64,000 bases of DNA from positions 372,001-436,000 of the forward strand of contig NZ_JAJSAR010000002.1 of NCBI RefSeq assembly GCF_021729085.1, given 5' to 3'. A program made the position numbers and the translations under genes. Source of the stretch: Pseudohongiella sp. O18 (GTDB lineage Bacteria > Pseudomonadota > Gammaproteobacteria > Pseudomonadales > Pseudohongiellaceae). The first letter of the stretch is position 1; each line of letters starts with the position of its first letter. Of this stretch, positions 1-10,574 are shown one piece after another. The notes below the pieces were generated by a model. It was not told the origin of the DNA. It made no database searches and saw only the letters and a program-made list of their open reading frames with translations.

Positions 1-2
1 CA

Positions 3-1178
3 TTAAAAAAAGACAACATCAAAGTCAGTAAGGATGTGTTCGACGTTGCCAAAAACCCCGACGTCGACATCGTTGTGGAGTTGATCGGTGGTTTCGATCC
101 AGCGCTGGAACTGGTGCTTTACGCCATCGAGAATGGCAAACATGTAGTGACAGCCAACAAGGCACTGATCGCAGTGCACGGCAACACCATTTTTGAGGCA
201 GCCCGGAAGAAGGGCGTGGTTGTTGCCTACGAAAGCGCTGTCGCCGGTGGCATTCCCATCATCAAGGCGCTGCGTGAAGGTCTCGCCGCGAATTCCATCC
301 AGTGGCTGGCCGGTATCATCAACGGCACCAGCAACTTTATTCTCACCGAGATGGGGGAGCGCAAGCGCGACTTCCCTGAGGTGTTGAAAGAAGCACAGCA
401 GCTTGGCTACGCCGAAGCCGATCCGACCTTCGACATCGAAGGTATCGACGCCGCACACAAGCTGGCCATTCTGGCCTCCAATGCCTTTGGTATCGCCCTT
501 GAGTTCGATCGTGTTTTCACTGAGGGCATCAGTCACATCACGACCGCAGACATTGAGTACGCCGATGAGCTGGGTTACCGCATCAAGCACCTGGGCATAA
601 CACGTATTACAGAGAGTGGCGTAGAGCTGCGCGTCCATCCAACGCTGATCTCCCAGGATACGCTGATCGCCAATGTAAACGGCGTCATGAACGCTGTTGT
701 GGTCAAGGGCGATTCCTCCGGCAGCACGCTCTATTACGGTGCCGGCGCCGGCGCCGAAGCCACTGCCTCATCGGTAGTGGCCGACATCATTGATATTGCA
801 CGCGCATGGCGCGAGGAACGTTCGAGCTCAGTGGTGCCACCGCTGGCCTTCAACAATCTGCGCAATGATCTGCGCATACTCGACATCAGCGAGATTGAGT
901 CCGAGTACTACCTGCGCATTCCTGCGCGTGACAAGGTGGGTGTCATGGCCAAGATATCCCAGGTGCTGACCAATTACGGCATCAACATTGAGGCCGTCAT
1001 CCAGAAAGAGCCACATGGCGAGGATGCCGATAAAGGAATAGTGCCGGTTGTCATTCTGACCAGCCGCATCAAGGAAGAAGTGATGGACGTCGCCCAGGGT
1101 GTTATCGAAGGGCTTGATGAAGTGGGTGCAAAAATTATCCGCATCCGCGTAGAACAATTTGATGGCGAGAACAACTGA
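3..1178 (+). CDS. hom: Homoserine dehydrogenase, 5'-truncated by the window edge
   Basis: NAD(P)-dependent reduction of aspartate semialdehyde to homoserine in threonine/methionine synthesis. The frame is open from the first bases, so the N-terminus, including the GxGxxG nucleotide-binding loop (roughly 40 residues), lies outside the window. Visible are VDIVVELIGG, the family signature around GIINGTSNFIL, and a C-terminal ACT domain (KVGVMAKISQVLTNYGINIE) that normally senses threonine. The length fits the monofunctional Pseudomonas-type Hom rather than a fused ThrA. It ends 1 bp before the thrC start, so the two are probably cotranscribed. Confidence 0.96.
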   Translation, partial: LKKDNIKVSKDVFDVAKNPDVDIVVELIGGFDPALELVLYAIENGKHVVTANKALIAVHGNTIFEAARKKGVVVAYESAVAGGIPIIKALREGLAANSIQWLAGIINGTSNFILTEMGERKRDFPEVLKEAQQLGYAEADPTFDIEGIDAAHKLAILASNAFGIALEFDRVFTEGISHITTADIEYADELGYRIKHLGITRITESGVELRVHPTLISQDTLIANVNGVMNAVVVKGDSSGSTLYYGAGAGAEATASSVVADIIDIARAWREERSSSVVPPLAFNNLRNDLRILDISEIESEYYLRIPARDKVGVMAKISQVLTNYGINIEAVIQKEPHGEDADKGIVPVVILTSRIKEEVMDVAQGVIEGLDEVGAKIIRIRVEQFDGENN

Positions 1179-1179
1179 C

Positions 1180-2571
1180 ATGAAATACATCAGCACCCGC
1201 GGCAAGTCTCCCGCCTGCACTTTTGAACAAGTGCTGCTGACCGGTCTGGCACCTGATGGTGGACTTTATGTGCCGGAAACACTGCCAGTATTCAGTCATG
1301 AGGAAATCGCCTCCTGGGCTGGTCTGAGCTACGACAAACTGGCTTTTAAGGTCATCAAACCGTTTGTTAATGGCGAGATACCGGACGATGTGCTGCAGGA
1401 TATCATCGAGCAGAGCTATGCCGGTTTTTCCCACAAGGCGATTGCGCCACTGCGTATGCTGGGCGTCAATGAGTGGGTCCTGGAACTCTACTGCGGCCCG
1501 ACGCTGGCCTTCAAGGACTTTGCCCTGCAATTGCTGGGCAGACTGCTGGATCATGTGCTGACCCGCGATAACAAAAAAGTGGCCGTACTGGGTGCGACCT
1601 CGGGTGATACCGGCTCTGCTGCGCTGGAAGGCTGCCGTCACTGCGCCAATATCGACCTGTTTATTCTGCACCCGCATCAGCGCGTGTCAGAGGTGCAGCG
1701 CCGACAGATGACCACCATCCCTGGCGAGAATGTGCACAATATAGCCGTCAAAGGTAATTTTGATGACTGCCAGCGCATCGTCAAGGCGGCCTTTGGTAAC
1801 CAGTCCTTCCTGCCCGATGGCCGACAGCTGGTGGCGGTGAACTCCATCAACTGGGCGCGCATCATGGCGCAGATTGTCTATTACTTCTATGCCTCGCTGA
1901 ATCTGGGTGGTCCACTGCGTCCGGTTTCGTTCTCGGTACCAACCGGCAACTTTGGTGACATTTATGCGGGCTACCTGGCACGCCAGATGGGGCTGCCGGT
2001 CAATCAGCTGATCATTGCCACCAACCGCAATGACATCCTGCACCGCCTGATCAGTGACAACGAATACTCGCTGGGCGAGCTCGAACATACGCTGTCGCCG
2101 AGCATGGACATCATGGTCTCCAGCAACTTCGAACGTTATCTGTTTGACCTGTTCGATCGGGATGCCGAGGCTGTCAGCGAATTTGTCACCAGTCTGGGGA
2201 AAAAGCCACAGCATCTGGACCAGGCAAAATGGCAGAAGGCCCGCGAACTGTTCTCCAGTCTTGGTGTTGATGACCAGACCACCTGCCAGGTAATTGCCCA
2301 GGTGTTTGAGGAGACAGAATTCCTCATCGACCCGCATACCGCCATCGGTGTTCACGCGGCGCGCGAGTGCAACAAGGATACGTCCGTTCCAATGGTTACA
2401 CTGGCCACCGCACACCCGGTGAAGTTTGCCGAGGCAGTGGAAAAGGCAGGCCTGCAGACGCCGCAACTGCCTGCGCACATGCAGGATCTGTTTGAGCGTG
2501 ATGAGCGTTACTCTGTGCTGGATAACGATATCAACGCGGTCACACAGTTCATGCAGCAGCACCTGGGCTGA
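1180..2571 (+). CDS. thrC: Threonine synthase
   Basis: PLP enzyme converting O-phosphohomoserine to threonine; 463 residues from the ATG one base after the hom stop. The start MKYISTRG is the usual N-terminus of this family; an upstream in-frame ATG would only add residues overlapping hom. The PLP lysine is K112 in LAFKDFALQ, and the phosphate-binding region GATSGDTGSAA is present. It forms the hom-thrC unit found in pseudomonads. A perfect 10-bp inverted repeat straddles its stop codon. Confidence 0.97.
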   Translation: MKYISTRGKSPACTFEQVLLTGLAPDGGLYVPETLPVFSHEEIASWAGLSYDKLAFKVIKPFVNGEIPDDVLQDIIEQSYAGFSHKAIAPLRMLGVNEWVLELYCGPTLAFKDFALQLLGRLLDHVLTRDNKKVAVLGATSGDTGSAALEGCRHCANIDLFILHPHQRVSEVQRRQMTTIPGENVHNIAVKGNFDDCQRIVKAAFGNQSFLPDGRQLVAVNSINWARIMAQIVYYFYASLNLGGPLRPVSFSVPTGNFGDIYAGYLARQMGLPVNQLIIATNRNDILHRLISDNEYSLGELEHTLSPSMDIMVSSNFERYLFDLFDRDAEAVSEFVTSLGKKPQHLDQAKWQKARELFSSLGVDDQTTCQVIAQVFEETEFLIDPHTAIGVHAARECNKDTSVPMVTLATAHPVKFAEAVEKAGLQTPQLPAHMQDLFERDERYSVLDNDINAVTQFMQQHLG

Positions 2572-2588
2572 GCACTCCTGCTCAGCCC
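2565..2588 (+). terminator. Inverted repeat over the thrC stop codon
   Basis: GGGCTGAGCA-CTCC-TGCTCAGCCC, a perfect 10-bp stem with a 4-nt loop that contains the thrC stop. No T-tract follows, so it may be an mRNA-stabilising or attenuating hairpin rather than an intrinsic terminator. Confidence 0.5.
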
Positions 2589-2620
2589 CCTGATCCCCGT
2601 TCCATGCATGTAAGGATTTC

Positions 2621-4348
2621 ATGATTATAGAAAGGCGTCAGGTACCATCGGTGGCAGCCCTGCATGGCAGGGTGCCGCCTTTGCTCGAGCGAATCTACGC
2701 GGCGCGTCAGATTACCGATGCTGAAGAGCTGGAGTTAAAACTCTCCCGGTTGCTGCCGCCAGACACGTTAAAAGGCATGCCCGAAGCGAGCCATCTGCTG
2801 TACCAGGTACTGCAGCGCCAGGGCCGGGTGCTGATTGTTTCAGATTTTGATGCCGATGGCGCCACCAGTTGCGCACTGGTCGTGCGCGCGCTGGGAAAAA
2901 TGGGTTTTCAGCACGTCGATTACATTGTCCCAGATCGCTTTGCCTACGGTTACGGGCTGAGTCCCGAGATTGCCGAACTGGCTCTTGAGCGTCGACCGGA
3001 TCTGGTGATCACCGTGGACAACGGCATCTCCAGTCTCGAAGGCGTTGAGCGCCTGAAGGCCGAGGGCATTGCCGTACTGATTACCGATCATCACCTGCCC
3101 GGAGATCAACTCCCCGATGCTGATGCCATCGTCAATCCCAATCAGCCTGACTGTGGGTTTGCCAGCAAGGCGCTGGCAGGCGTCGGTGTGGCGTTCTATG
3201 TAATGCTGGGCCTGCGTGCCCTGCTGCGCCAGCAGGGCTGGTTTGACCGTGCGGGTATTCAGGAGCCCAATCTGGGAGAACTGCTGGATCTGGTGGCATT
3301 GGGCACTGTGGCAGACCTGGTGCCACTGGATCGTAACAATCGAATTCTGGTCAACGAAGGCCTGCGTCGCATGCGCCAGGGGCGAGGCTGTCCCGGCATT
3401 TATGCCTTGCTGTCGGTTGCCGGTCGCGCCACGCATTCATTGACAGCCTCCGACATGGGCTTTGCCGTGGCACCACGCCTGAATGCAGCAGGGCGCCTGG
3501 AAGACATGTCAATCGGTATTGCCTGTCTGCTTACTGACGATTCCGCGAGTGCGGAACGCCACGCCCGCGAACTGGATCGCCTTAACCAGGAACGTCGACG
3601 TATCGAGGATGAAATGCGCGAGCAGGCCGACCAGGCGCTGCAGGAAATGCTGGGCGAGCTGGAGCATCGCGAGTTGCCAGCCGCGCTTTGTCTGTACGAT
3701 GCAGGCTGGCACCCGGGTGTGGTCGGTATTCTAGCCTCGCGACTGAAAGAACAATTACACCGACCGGTCTTCATTTTTGCCAAAGCTGATGAACAGGAGC
3801 TGAAAGGCTCTGCCCGTTCGATAGAGGGGCTGCATATTCGTGACCTGCTGGCGGATATTGCTACACGCTATCCCGGCGTCATTACCCGCTTTGGCGGTCA
3901 CGCTATGGCAGCGGGACTCAGCCTGCCGCCAGAGCAGTTGCCGGCCTTTCAGGATGCCCTGCAGCGCTGTGCCGAATCGGTGCTGAAAAGTGATTCCCTG
4001 CAGCGCCGCCTGCTGACCGACGGCGAACTGCCGATCGAGGCGCACAGCCTGGAATCAGCCCGTATGCTGCGCGATGCCGGGCCCTGGGGTCAGGGTTTCC
4101 CGGAGCCGGTGTTCGATGGCCGGTTTCGAGTGATCCAGCAACGTCTGGTTGGCGAAAAGCATTTAAAAATGGTGCTGTCGGCCGATGGTGGTGTCACCCT
4201 GATAGACGCCATTGCCTTTAATGTGGATAGAGATACGTGGCCCGATGCCTCGATTCGAGAGGTGTCTGTCGTCTACCGGCTGGATGTAAATGAGTTTCGG
4301 GGCGTCAGTCAGGCGCAGCTTCTTGTGCTGCATCTGGAACCCGTGTGA
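2621..4348 (+). CDS. recJ: Single-stranded-DNA-specific exonuclease RecJ
   Basis: 5'-3' ssDNA exonuclease acting in recombination and mismatch repair; 575 residues, the normal length. DHH-family metal motifs are visible: DFDADG (75-80), VDNGISS (about 132-138) and DHHLPG (156-161), followed by the DHHA1 motif RFGGHAMAAG in the C-terminal half and the OB-fold tail. The order hom-thrC-recJ is common in Pseudomonas relatives. The gene follows thrC by 49 bp and may share its transcript. Confidence 0.97.
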   Translation: MIIERRQVPSVAALHGRVPPLLERIYAARQITDAEELELKLSRLLPPDTLKGMPEASHLLYQVLQRQGRVLIVSDFDADGATSCALVVRALGKMGFQHVDYIVPDRFAYGYGLSPEIAELALERRPDLVITVDNGISSLEGVERLKAEGIAVLITDHHLPGDQLPDADAIVNPNQPDCGFASKALAGVGVAFYVMLGLRALLRQQGWFDRAGIQEPNLGELLDLVALGTVADLVPLDRNNRILVNEGLRRMRQGRGCPGIYALLSVAGRATHSLTASDMGFAVAPRLNAAGRLEDMSIGIACLLTDDSASAERHARELDRLNQERRRIEDEMREQADQALQEMLGELEHRELPAALCLYDAGWHPGVVGILASRLKEQLHRPVFIFAKADEQELKGSARSIEGLHIRDLLADIATRYPGVITRFGGHAMAAGLSLPPEQLPAFQDALQRCAESVLKSDSLQRRLLTDGELPIEAHSLESARMLRDAGPWGQGFPEPVFDGRFRVIQQRLVGEKHLKMVLSADGGVTLIDAIAFNVDRDTWPDASIREVSVVYRLDVNEFRGVSQAQLLVLHLEPV

Positions 4349-4422
4349 AAAATGTTACTTTTTATCACAAAGGGGACTGCCATCCGCCTGACTTAGACGC
4401 TACAATCGGGCCATTCAAGAAA

Positions 4423-4450
4423 TTGATATAAAAGAAAATATTGCTATATT
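4423..4450 (+). promoter_or_regulatory. Sigma-70-type promoter for the dsbD-like gene
   Basis: TTGATA (4423-4428), 16-bp spacer, TATATT (4445-4450), 25 bp before the start at 4476. Visual call only. Confidence 0.45.
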
Positions 4451-4475
4451 CAAGCACTTGAGACGGGGAGCTGTG

Positions 4476-6650
4476 ATGCGACAGGGGTTGGTACAGAAGT
4501 TATTGCTGCTGATGCTGGCGGTCTTTTCCACAGTAGCGAGCGCGGAAGTATTCGTCGGTGAAGAGATCGAAGTCGAACTGGTCTCCGAGTCTGCCAATGT
4601 AGTGCCCGGTGAGACTCTTTGGACTGCTGTCCGCCTGAAGCCCACAGAGGGCTGGCATACCTATTCTAAATGGCCGGGTGACAGCGGCGACGCCACCATG
4701 ATTCATGAGTGGCAGCTGCCGGAAGGCGCCTCGGCGGGCGATATCCACTGGCCGGTACCCAGCTGGCTGCCATTCCCCGGCACCGACCTGGTCACATTCT
4801 CCTATAAAGAAGAAGTGCTGTTGATGGTGCCCATTCAGGTACCTGCCGACCTGAGCGGCGAACAGTTCAATGCTACTGCCCATGTTGAGTGGCAGGTGTG
4901 CGACCTGATCTGTCTGATCGGCGATGCCGAAGTCAGTCTGACACTGCCGGTCGATCGCGCTGGTGAGCTGCAGCCGAACCCACAATGGGCAGACGCCTTT
5001 GCCGAGACCCGCGAGCTGCTGCCGGTCGAAGAACACAAGCTGGACAGTATGTTTGCCATTGCCGGTGACCGTGTCAGCTTCTCCGTATCTTCCAATGAGC
5101 GCGAGTTTGACGACGTCGAAGAGGCCTGGTTCTTCCCGGAGCAGCGCCGAATCCTGTCACCGGGTCCCCTGCGTGACGTGACGGTCTACCCCGGTCTGGT
5201 GCAGATCACCCACGGGCAGCCGCGTCGCATGCTGACCGACCTGACAGAAATTGGTGGCATGCTGGCCGTGCAGCGCAGCAACGGCGAGATTGATGGTTTT
5301 GTCATCAATGCCACCGAATCGACGCCCGAAGGCCTGGCTGCGCTGGCTACTGTGGCTGCCGAGCAGTCCATGGACAATTCAGGTCCCGGGTCGATGGCAG
5401 GGGATCAGAGTCTGCTGTTGATTCTGGCGTTCGCGCTGATGGGTGGTGTCATTCTTAACCTGATGCCCTGTGTGTTCCCGGTACTGTCCCTGAAGGTGGT
5501 CAATCTGACCTCAAAGGCGGGAGCGTCAACGGGAACGCATCGCATGCACGGTGTTGTGTACGCCGCCGGCATCATCGTGTCATTCATGATTCTGGCAACC
5601 ATACTGCTGGCACTGCGGGCCGGCGGGCAGGCAGTTGGCTGGGCCTTCCAGCTGCAGTCGCCATGGTTTGTGGGGGCGCTGTCACTGCTGTTTTTTGTCA
5701 TCGGTCTCAATCTGTCAGGTGTATTTGAGTTTGGTACACGGCTGATGGGGCTGGGCAGCAACCTGGGCACGGGTAACGGTTATCGCTCTTCTTTCCTGAC
5801 CGGTGTGCTGGCCACTGTCGTCGCCAGCCCCTGCACAGCGCCATTCATGGGCGCGGCACTGGGTTTTGCCCTGTCGCAGTCATGGGTCGTCGCGATGCTG
5901 GTATTCGGCTTCCTGGGTCTTGGTATGGCGCTGCCATTCCTGATCCTGACCTTTGTGCCGGGCCTGATGAAACGCATGCCCAAACCCGGTCCCTGGATGG
6001 AAACATTCAAGCAGTTCATGGCCTTCCCGATGTACGCCGCTGCACTGTGGCTGCTGTGGGTGCTGGGTCTGCAGGTAGGTGTAGATGGTATGACCGCCGT
6101 CGCTTCCGCCGGTCTGATGGTTGCTCTGGCCGTCTGGCTGTTGCAGAAATCGGCAGGTCACAGCGGAGCGAAAACATGGGTCGGTCGCGTTGCCGGTGTG
6201 GCCCTGATCATCGGCGGTTTGTCCTTCCTGTGGACGCCCATGCTGGTCCCGGGCAACGGCGCAGGTGGTGACACCGGCATCGACATGACAGGCGATGACT
6301 ACATGGCCGAGTTCGAGCCCTTTGCCAGCGCCCGCATCGACGAGCTGCGTGCGCAGGGCAAGCCGGTTTTGCTGAACATGACGGCCGCATGGTGTATCAC
6401 CTGTCTGGCCAATGAGCGCACAACCCTGGGCACAGAGCGTGTTCAACAGGCACTGGTCGACAATGGTGTTACCTACATGAAGGGCGACTGGACCAATCAG
6501 GATCCAGAGATCACCAAAGTCCTGGATGCCTTCAATCGACCCAGCGTCCCGTTGTATATTCTGTATCCTGGCGACCCGGCTCTGGAGCCGGTAATACTGC
6601 CGCAACTGCTGACACCTTCGATTGTCATCGACGCTGTTGCCAGTTTATGA
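4476..6650 (+). CDS. dsbD: DsbD-type thiol:disulfide interchange protein
   Basis: Inner-membrane protein that passes electrons from cytoplasmic thioredoxin to periplasmic thiol partners; 724 residues. The ATG at 4476 follows GGGGAG and opens a signal peptide ending near TVASA; a TTG 18 bp upstream also opens the frame but lacks this spacing. Order: periplasmic N-terminal DsbD domain, a multi-helix membrane domain with the paired redox cysteines in NLMPCVFPV and ASPCTAPFMG, then a C-terminal thioredoxin-like domain with AAWCITCLANE (CxxC). All three redox modules look intact. It could be an ScsB-like paralogue; orthology to DsbD itself is not proven. Confidence 0.9.
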   Translation: MRQGLVQKLLLLMLAVFSTVASAEVFVGEEIEVELVSESANVVPGETLWTAVRLKPTEGWHTYSKWPGDSGDATMIHEWQLPEGASAGDIHWPVPSWLPFPGTDLVTFSYKEEVLLMVPIQVPADLSGEQFNATAHVEWQVCDLICLIGDAEVSLTLPVDRAGELQPNPQWADAFAETRELLPVEEHKLDSMFAIAGDRVSFSVSSNEREFDDVEEAWFFPEQRRILSPGPLRDVTVYPGLVQITHGQPRRMLTDLTEIGGMLAVQRSNGEIDGFVINATESTPEGLAALATVAAEQSMDNSGPGSMAGDQSLLLILAFALMGGVILNLMPCVFPVLSLKVVNLTSKAGASTGTHRMHGVVYAAGIIVSFMILATILLALRAGGQAVGWAFQLQSPWFVGALSLLFFVIGLNLSGVFEFGTRLMGLGSNLGTGNGYRSSFLTGVLATVVASPCTAPFMGAALGFALSQSWVVAMLVFGFLGLGMALPFLILTFVPGLMKRMPKPGPWMETFKQFMAFPMYAAALWLLWVLGLQVGVDGMTAVASAGLMVALAVWLLQKSAGHSGAKTWVGRVAGVALIIGGLSFLWTPMLVPGNGAGGDTGIDMTGDDYMAEFEPFASARIDELRAQGKPVLLNMTAAWCITCLANERTTLGTERVQQALVDNGVTYMKGDWTNQDPEITKVLDAFNRPSVPLYILYPGDPALEPVILPQLLTPSIVIDAVASL

Positions 6651-6719
6651 TCCAGCACCCTGCACGACGGACACGTAGCAGGTTAGCTTAATAGTTTGTC
6701 TGCGTGCCGGGAGCGCGGA

Positions 6720-7808
6720 ATGAGTGTCAGGCAACAAACACCGCTGGTGAACTTCGCGCTCAGCGCCCTGATTGTGGCGCTGAGCATCTATCTGCTGGTG
6801 GTCGGGCAGCAACTCTTCCTGCCACTGGTCATCGCTATCGTCTTCTGGTTTCTCATCAATTTTGTCGCCAATCTGGTGGCACGAATTCCTCTGGGCCGCT
6901 GGCACATTCCGCGTCCATTGTGCTTTCTGGCTGCGATACTGATCTGGATAACCGTGGTAACTGTCATCGTCCAGTTTGTCAGCGGCAGTCTTAATGACCT
7001 GGGTAGCGTGGCGCGCGTATACGAAGCCAATCTGCGTGATTACTGGCAGTCACTGCCATTTACCGCCCAGTTCCCGGCCGGCGGATTCACCCAGGTTGTG
7101 ACTGAATGGCTGGATATCTCCTCCATGGTCACAGCACTGGCGCTGACATTTACCGGCCTGGCGGCCGATAGCATCCTGATCATGATTTATGTGGGTTTCC
7201 TGCTGCTGGAGCAGGGCAATTTCAACAATAAACTGTCGGCCCTGATCGGTGACCCTGCGCGAGAGCGGCGCGTGCGCCGAATCATCAACAAGGTGCGTGG
7301 TGACATCCAGAAATACATGACCATCAAGATGCTGACCAGCGCCATAACAGGCACGCTGGGCTACGTCATTTTGCGCCTGCTGGGCGTGAATTTTCCCGAA
7401 GTCTGGGGCACATTGATTTTTCTGCTGAATTTTATTCCCACCGTGGGCTCCATCATCGCCACAATTTTTCCCGCCATGATTGCTCTGGCGCAGTCGACTG
7501 ATGACGGCCTGTACCTGGCACTGCTGGTGCTGATGATGATCGGCGCCTTGCAGGTGACAATCGGCAATATTATTGAGCCCCGCCTGATGGGTACTTCGCT
7601 GAACCTGAGCCCGGTAGTCATTCTGTTTAATCTGGCCCTGTGGGGTTACATCTGGGGCGTGGCAGGCATGTTCCTGTGCGTTCCGTTCCTGATTATCACA
7701 ACAATCGTTTTATCGCATTTTCCTAAAACGCGACCGATTGCTATCCTGTTGTCCAGCAACGGCCAGATAGATCTGCCGGTCGATCAGGACACTCCTGCAC
7801 AATCCTAG
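6720..7808 (+). CDS. AI-2E family transporter / PerM-like permease
   Basis: Polytopic inner-membrane protein of 362 residues (AI-2E transporter family, PF01594). Paired N-terminal hydrophobic segments, a soluble central part, and the conserved C-terminal block (GTLIFLLNFIPTVGSIIATIFP and later transmembrane helices) are visible. The ATG at 6720 with GGGAG upstream is preferred to a codon 24 bp earlier. Substrate is unknown; members include PerM, TqsA and sodium/proton antiporters. Confidence 0.9.
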   Translation: MSVRQQTPLVNFALSALIVALSIYLLVVGQQLFLPLVIAIVFWFLINFVANLVARIPLGRWHIPRPLCFLAAILIWITVVTVIVQFVSGSLNDLGSVARVYEANLRDYWQSLPFTAQFPAGGFTQVVTEWLDISSMVTALALTFTGLAADSILIMIYVGFLLLEQGNFNNKLSALIGDPARERRVRRIINKVRGDIQKYMTIKMLTSAITGTLGYVILRLLGVNFPEVWGTLIFLLNFIPTVGSIIATIFPAMIALAQSTDDGLYLALLVLMMIGALQVTIGNIIEPRLMGTSLNLSPVVILFNLALWGYIWGVAGMFLCVPFLIITTIVLSHFPKTRPIAILLSSNGQIDLPVDQDTPAQS

Positions 7809-7809
7809 T

Positions 7810-7825
7810 GTCCTGACGACAGGAC
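7810..7825 (+). terminator. Short hairpin after the permease gene
   Basis: GTCCTG-ACGA-CAGGAC, 6-bp perfect stem just after the stop at 7808, without a T-tract. Weak terminator candidate upstream of the alaS promoter (TATAAT at 7839-7844). Confidence 0.3.
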
Positions 7826-7888
7826 AATTACATCGGCGTATAATCTGCCGCCAACAAACAGCGCCACCATTCAATATTGGACAGTTAG

Positions 7889-10498
7889 ATGAAAAGTAAT
7901 GATATTCGCCAGTCGTTCCTGAACTATTTCAAGTCGAAAGGGCATGAGATTGTCCCCAGCAGTTCGCTGGTGCCGGGCAACGACCCGACACTGTTGTTCA
8001 CCAACGCGGGCATGGTGCAATTCAAGGATCTGTTCCTGGGCTCCGAAGTACGCAGCTACACGCGCGCCGTCAGTTCGCAGCGCTGTGTGCGTGCCGGTGG
8101 CAAACACAACGACCTTGAGAACGTGGGTTATACCGCGCGTCACCACACCTTTTTTGAGATGCTGGGCAACTTCAGTTTTGGTGACTACTTCAAGGAAGAC
8201 GCGATTCGTTATGCCTGGGAATTTTTGACTGAATCATTGCAGCTGCCGCGCGACAAATTGTGGGTGACCGTGTTTCAGGATGACGACGAGGCCGCCGAAA
8301 TCTGGACCAGCAAAATTGGTGTGCCTGCTGATCGCGTGGTTCGCCTGGGAGAAAAATCAAACTTCTGGCAGATGGGTGACACCGGCCCCTGCGGTCCCTG
8401 TTCCGAAATATTCTATGACCATGGGCCCGAAGTGGCTGGCGGCCCGCCCGGCAGCCCGGACGAAGACGGCGACCGCTACATTGAAATCTGGAACCTGGTA
8501 TTCATGCAGTTCGACAGGCAGCCCAGTGGCGAACTGGTGCCGCTGCCCAAGCCTTCGGTAGATACAGGTATGGGTCTGGAGCGCCTGGCGGCCGTGCTGC
8601 AGCATGTACACAGCAACTATGAGATCGATCTGTTCCAGAACCTCCTGAAAGCGGCTGCAGAGATCACCGGTGTTGCCGACACCACCAATACTTCCCTGCG
8701 GGTGATCGCCGACCACATCCGCTCCTGTGCCTTCCTGGTGCTCGACGGTGTGACGCCTTCCAATGAAGGCCGGGGTTATGTATTGCGCCGAATCATCCGC
8801 CGTGCCGTTCGTCACGGCTATCAGCTGGGTGTCAAAGACGTGTTTTTCTACCGCCTGGTCGCCGCACTGGTTACTGAGATGGGCGACGCCTACCCGGCAC
8901 TGAAAAAAGATCAGGCGCGCGTGGAACGCGTCCTGCGTGAAGAAGAGCAACAGTTTGCCCGTACTCTGGAGAACGGCATGCAGATTCTCGAGCAGGCCAT
9001 CTCCCAGCTAAAAGGCGAGGTTCTGCCCGGCGATACCGTATTCCGTCTTTACGATACCTACGGGTTCCCGGTCGACCTGACCGCGGATGTGGCACGCGAA
9101 CACAATCTGACACTGGACATGGCAGGCTTCGAGCAGGCCATGGAAGGACAGCGTCAGCAGGCCCGTGCCGCCAGCCAGTTCAATGCCGTGGAAAAACTGA
9201 GCATCGAAGGCGCTGCTGCCACCGAATTTGTGGGTTACGACACCCTGCGTGAGGACGCCCGCGTGCTGGCCATCTATCAGGATGGCAAAGCGGTGCAGAA
9301 TCTGATCGGAAATACCGAAGCCGTCGTATTGCTCGACATCAGCCCGTTCTACGGTGAATCAGGTGGTCAGGCGGGCGATCGCGGTGCGCTGGAAGTGCGT
9401 CAGAACGGTGCCATCAGCGCGCTGTTCGACGTGCAGGACACCCAGAAGCAGGGTGAACATGTACTGCACAAAGGTACCCTGCGCCAGGGCCGTCTGTCTG
9501 TTGGTGACAGTCTGACCGCAGCCGTTGAAGAACAGAATCGACACGCCACCATGCTCAACCATTCGGCGACGCACCTGTTACACGCCGCGCTGCGCACAGT
9601 GCTGGGTGAGCATGTGACTCAGAAGGGCTCGCTGGTGACAGCAGATCGCCTGCGCTTCGACTTTTCCCACAATAGCCCGCTGACGGCAGAGGAAGTGTCG
9701 AAGATTGAACGACTGGTCAATGTGGAAATACTGCGCAACGAACCGGTCCACAAAGAGGTCATGAGCATGGACCAGGCGATGGAAAAAGGTGCGCTGGCCC
9801 TGTTTGGTGAAAAATACGGCGACAAGGTCAGAGTGGTCACCATGGGTGATTTTTCGACTGAACTGTGTGGCGGGACGCACGTAGATCGCACAGGTGACAT
9901 CGGTCTGTTCAAACTGGTTGCCGAAAGCGGTATCGCCGCCGGCGTACGCCGGGTTGAGGCCGTCACGGGGCTTGGCGCGCTGCAATACGTCGAGCGTGAA
10001 GAGCAGGTATTGCGGCAGGTCTGTGAAACCCTTCGCAGCAGCGCCGATGGCGTGGCCGAGCGGGTGCAGCAGGTCGTTGCCAATCTGCGCAGCACCGAGA
10101 AAGAACTGGAACAGCTCAAAGGCAAACTGGCCAGTGCGGCTGGCAGCGATATCGCATCCAGTGCCGTTGAGGTCAATGGTATCAAGGTGCTGGCTCAGCA
10201 GGTGGAAGGTTTTGACAGCAAGGCGCTGCGTGAGACCGTCGACAAGCTCAAGAACAAGCTGGGCAGCGCGGTTGTTGTGCTGGGCTGTGCGGATGGTGGC
10301 AAAGTGGCGCTGGTCGCCGGTGTTACGCAGGACCTGACCGACCGCATCAAGGCAGGCGATATTGTTAATTCGGTAGCGCAGCAGGTGGGCGGTAAAGGTG
10401 GTGGTAGAGCGGACATGGCGATGGCTGGCGGCAGCGATGCAGCAGCCCTGCCTGCGGCACTGGCATCTGTGATTGAAACTGTGAAGCAGATCACATGA
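7889..10498 (+). CDS. alaS: Alanyl-tRNA synthetase
   Basis: Charges tRNA-Ala; 869 residues, full length. The class II catalytic core with [20 protein letters not shown] lies at the N-terminus. The editing domain carries zinc ligands HSATH and CGGTH, which clear misacylated Ser/Gly. The C-terminal DHHA1 region has [22 protein letters not shown] hexamer at 7839-7844 is a plausible -10. alaS-lysC-csrA-tRNA-Ser is a conserved gammaproteobacterial order. Confidence 0.98.
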   Translation: MKSNDIRQSFLNYFKSKGHEIVPSSSLVPGNDPTLLFTNAGMVQFKDLFLGSEVRSYTRAVSSQRCVRAGGKHNDLENVGYTARHHTFFEMLGNFSFGDYFKEDAIRYAWEFLTESLQLPRDKLWVTVFQDDDEAAEIWTSKIGVPADRVVRLGEKSNFWQMGDTGPCGPCSEIFYDHGPEVAGGPPGSPDEDGDRYIEIWNLVFMQFDRQPSGELVPLPKPSVDTGMGLERLAAVLQHVHSNYEIDLFQNLLKAAAEITGVADTTNTSLRVIADHIRSCAFLVLDGVTPSNEGRGYVLRRIIRRAVRHGYQLGVKDVFFYRLVAALVTEMGDAYPALKKDQARVERVLREEEQQFARTLENGMQILEQAISQLKGEVLPGDTVFRLYDTYGFPVDLTADVAREHNLTLDMAGFEQAMEGQRQQARAASQFNAVEKLSIEGAAATEFVGYDTLREDARVLAIYQDGKAVQNLIGNTEAVVLLDISPFYGESGGQAGDRGALEVRQNGAISALFDVQDTQKQGEHVLHKGTLRQGRLSVGDSLTAAVEEQNRHATMLNHSATHLLHAALRTVLGEHVTQKGSLVTADRLRFDFSHNSPLTAEEVSKIERLVNVEILRNEPVHKEVMSMDQAMEKGALALFGEKYGDKVRVVTMGDFSTELCGGTHVDRTGDIGLFKLVAESGIAAGVRRVEAVTGLGALQYVEREEQVLRQVCETLRSSADGVAERVQQVVANLRSTEKELEQLKGKLASAAGSDIASSAVEVNGIKVLAQQVEGFDSKALRETVDKLKNKLGSAVVVLGCADGGKVALVAGVTQDLTDRIKAGDIVNSVAQQVGGKGGGRADMAMAGGSDAAALPAALASVIETVKQIT

Positions 10499-10574
10499 AG
10501 CTGCGTAAGTTATTGACTTGCCAAGGTCTTAATAAGTCTGTTTTAATCACAGTCAATGTCGGTGAAGCAATTAT

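Noticed and set aside
2565..2588. Classical rho-independent terminator for thrC
   Set aside because: The stem is perfect but no T-tract follows, so it is listed as a hairpin with moderate confidence only.
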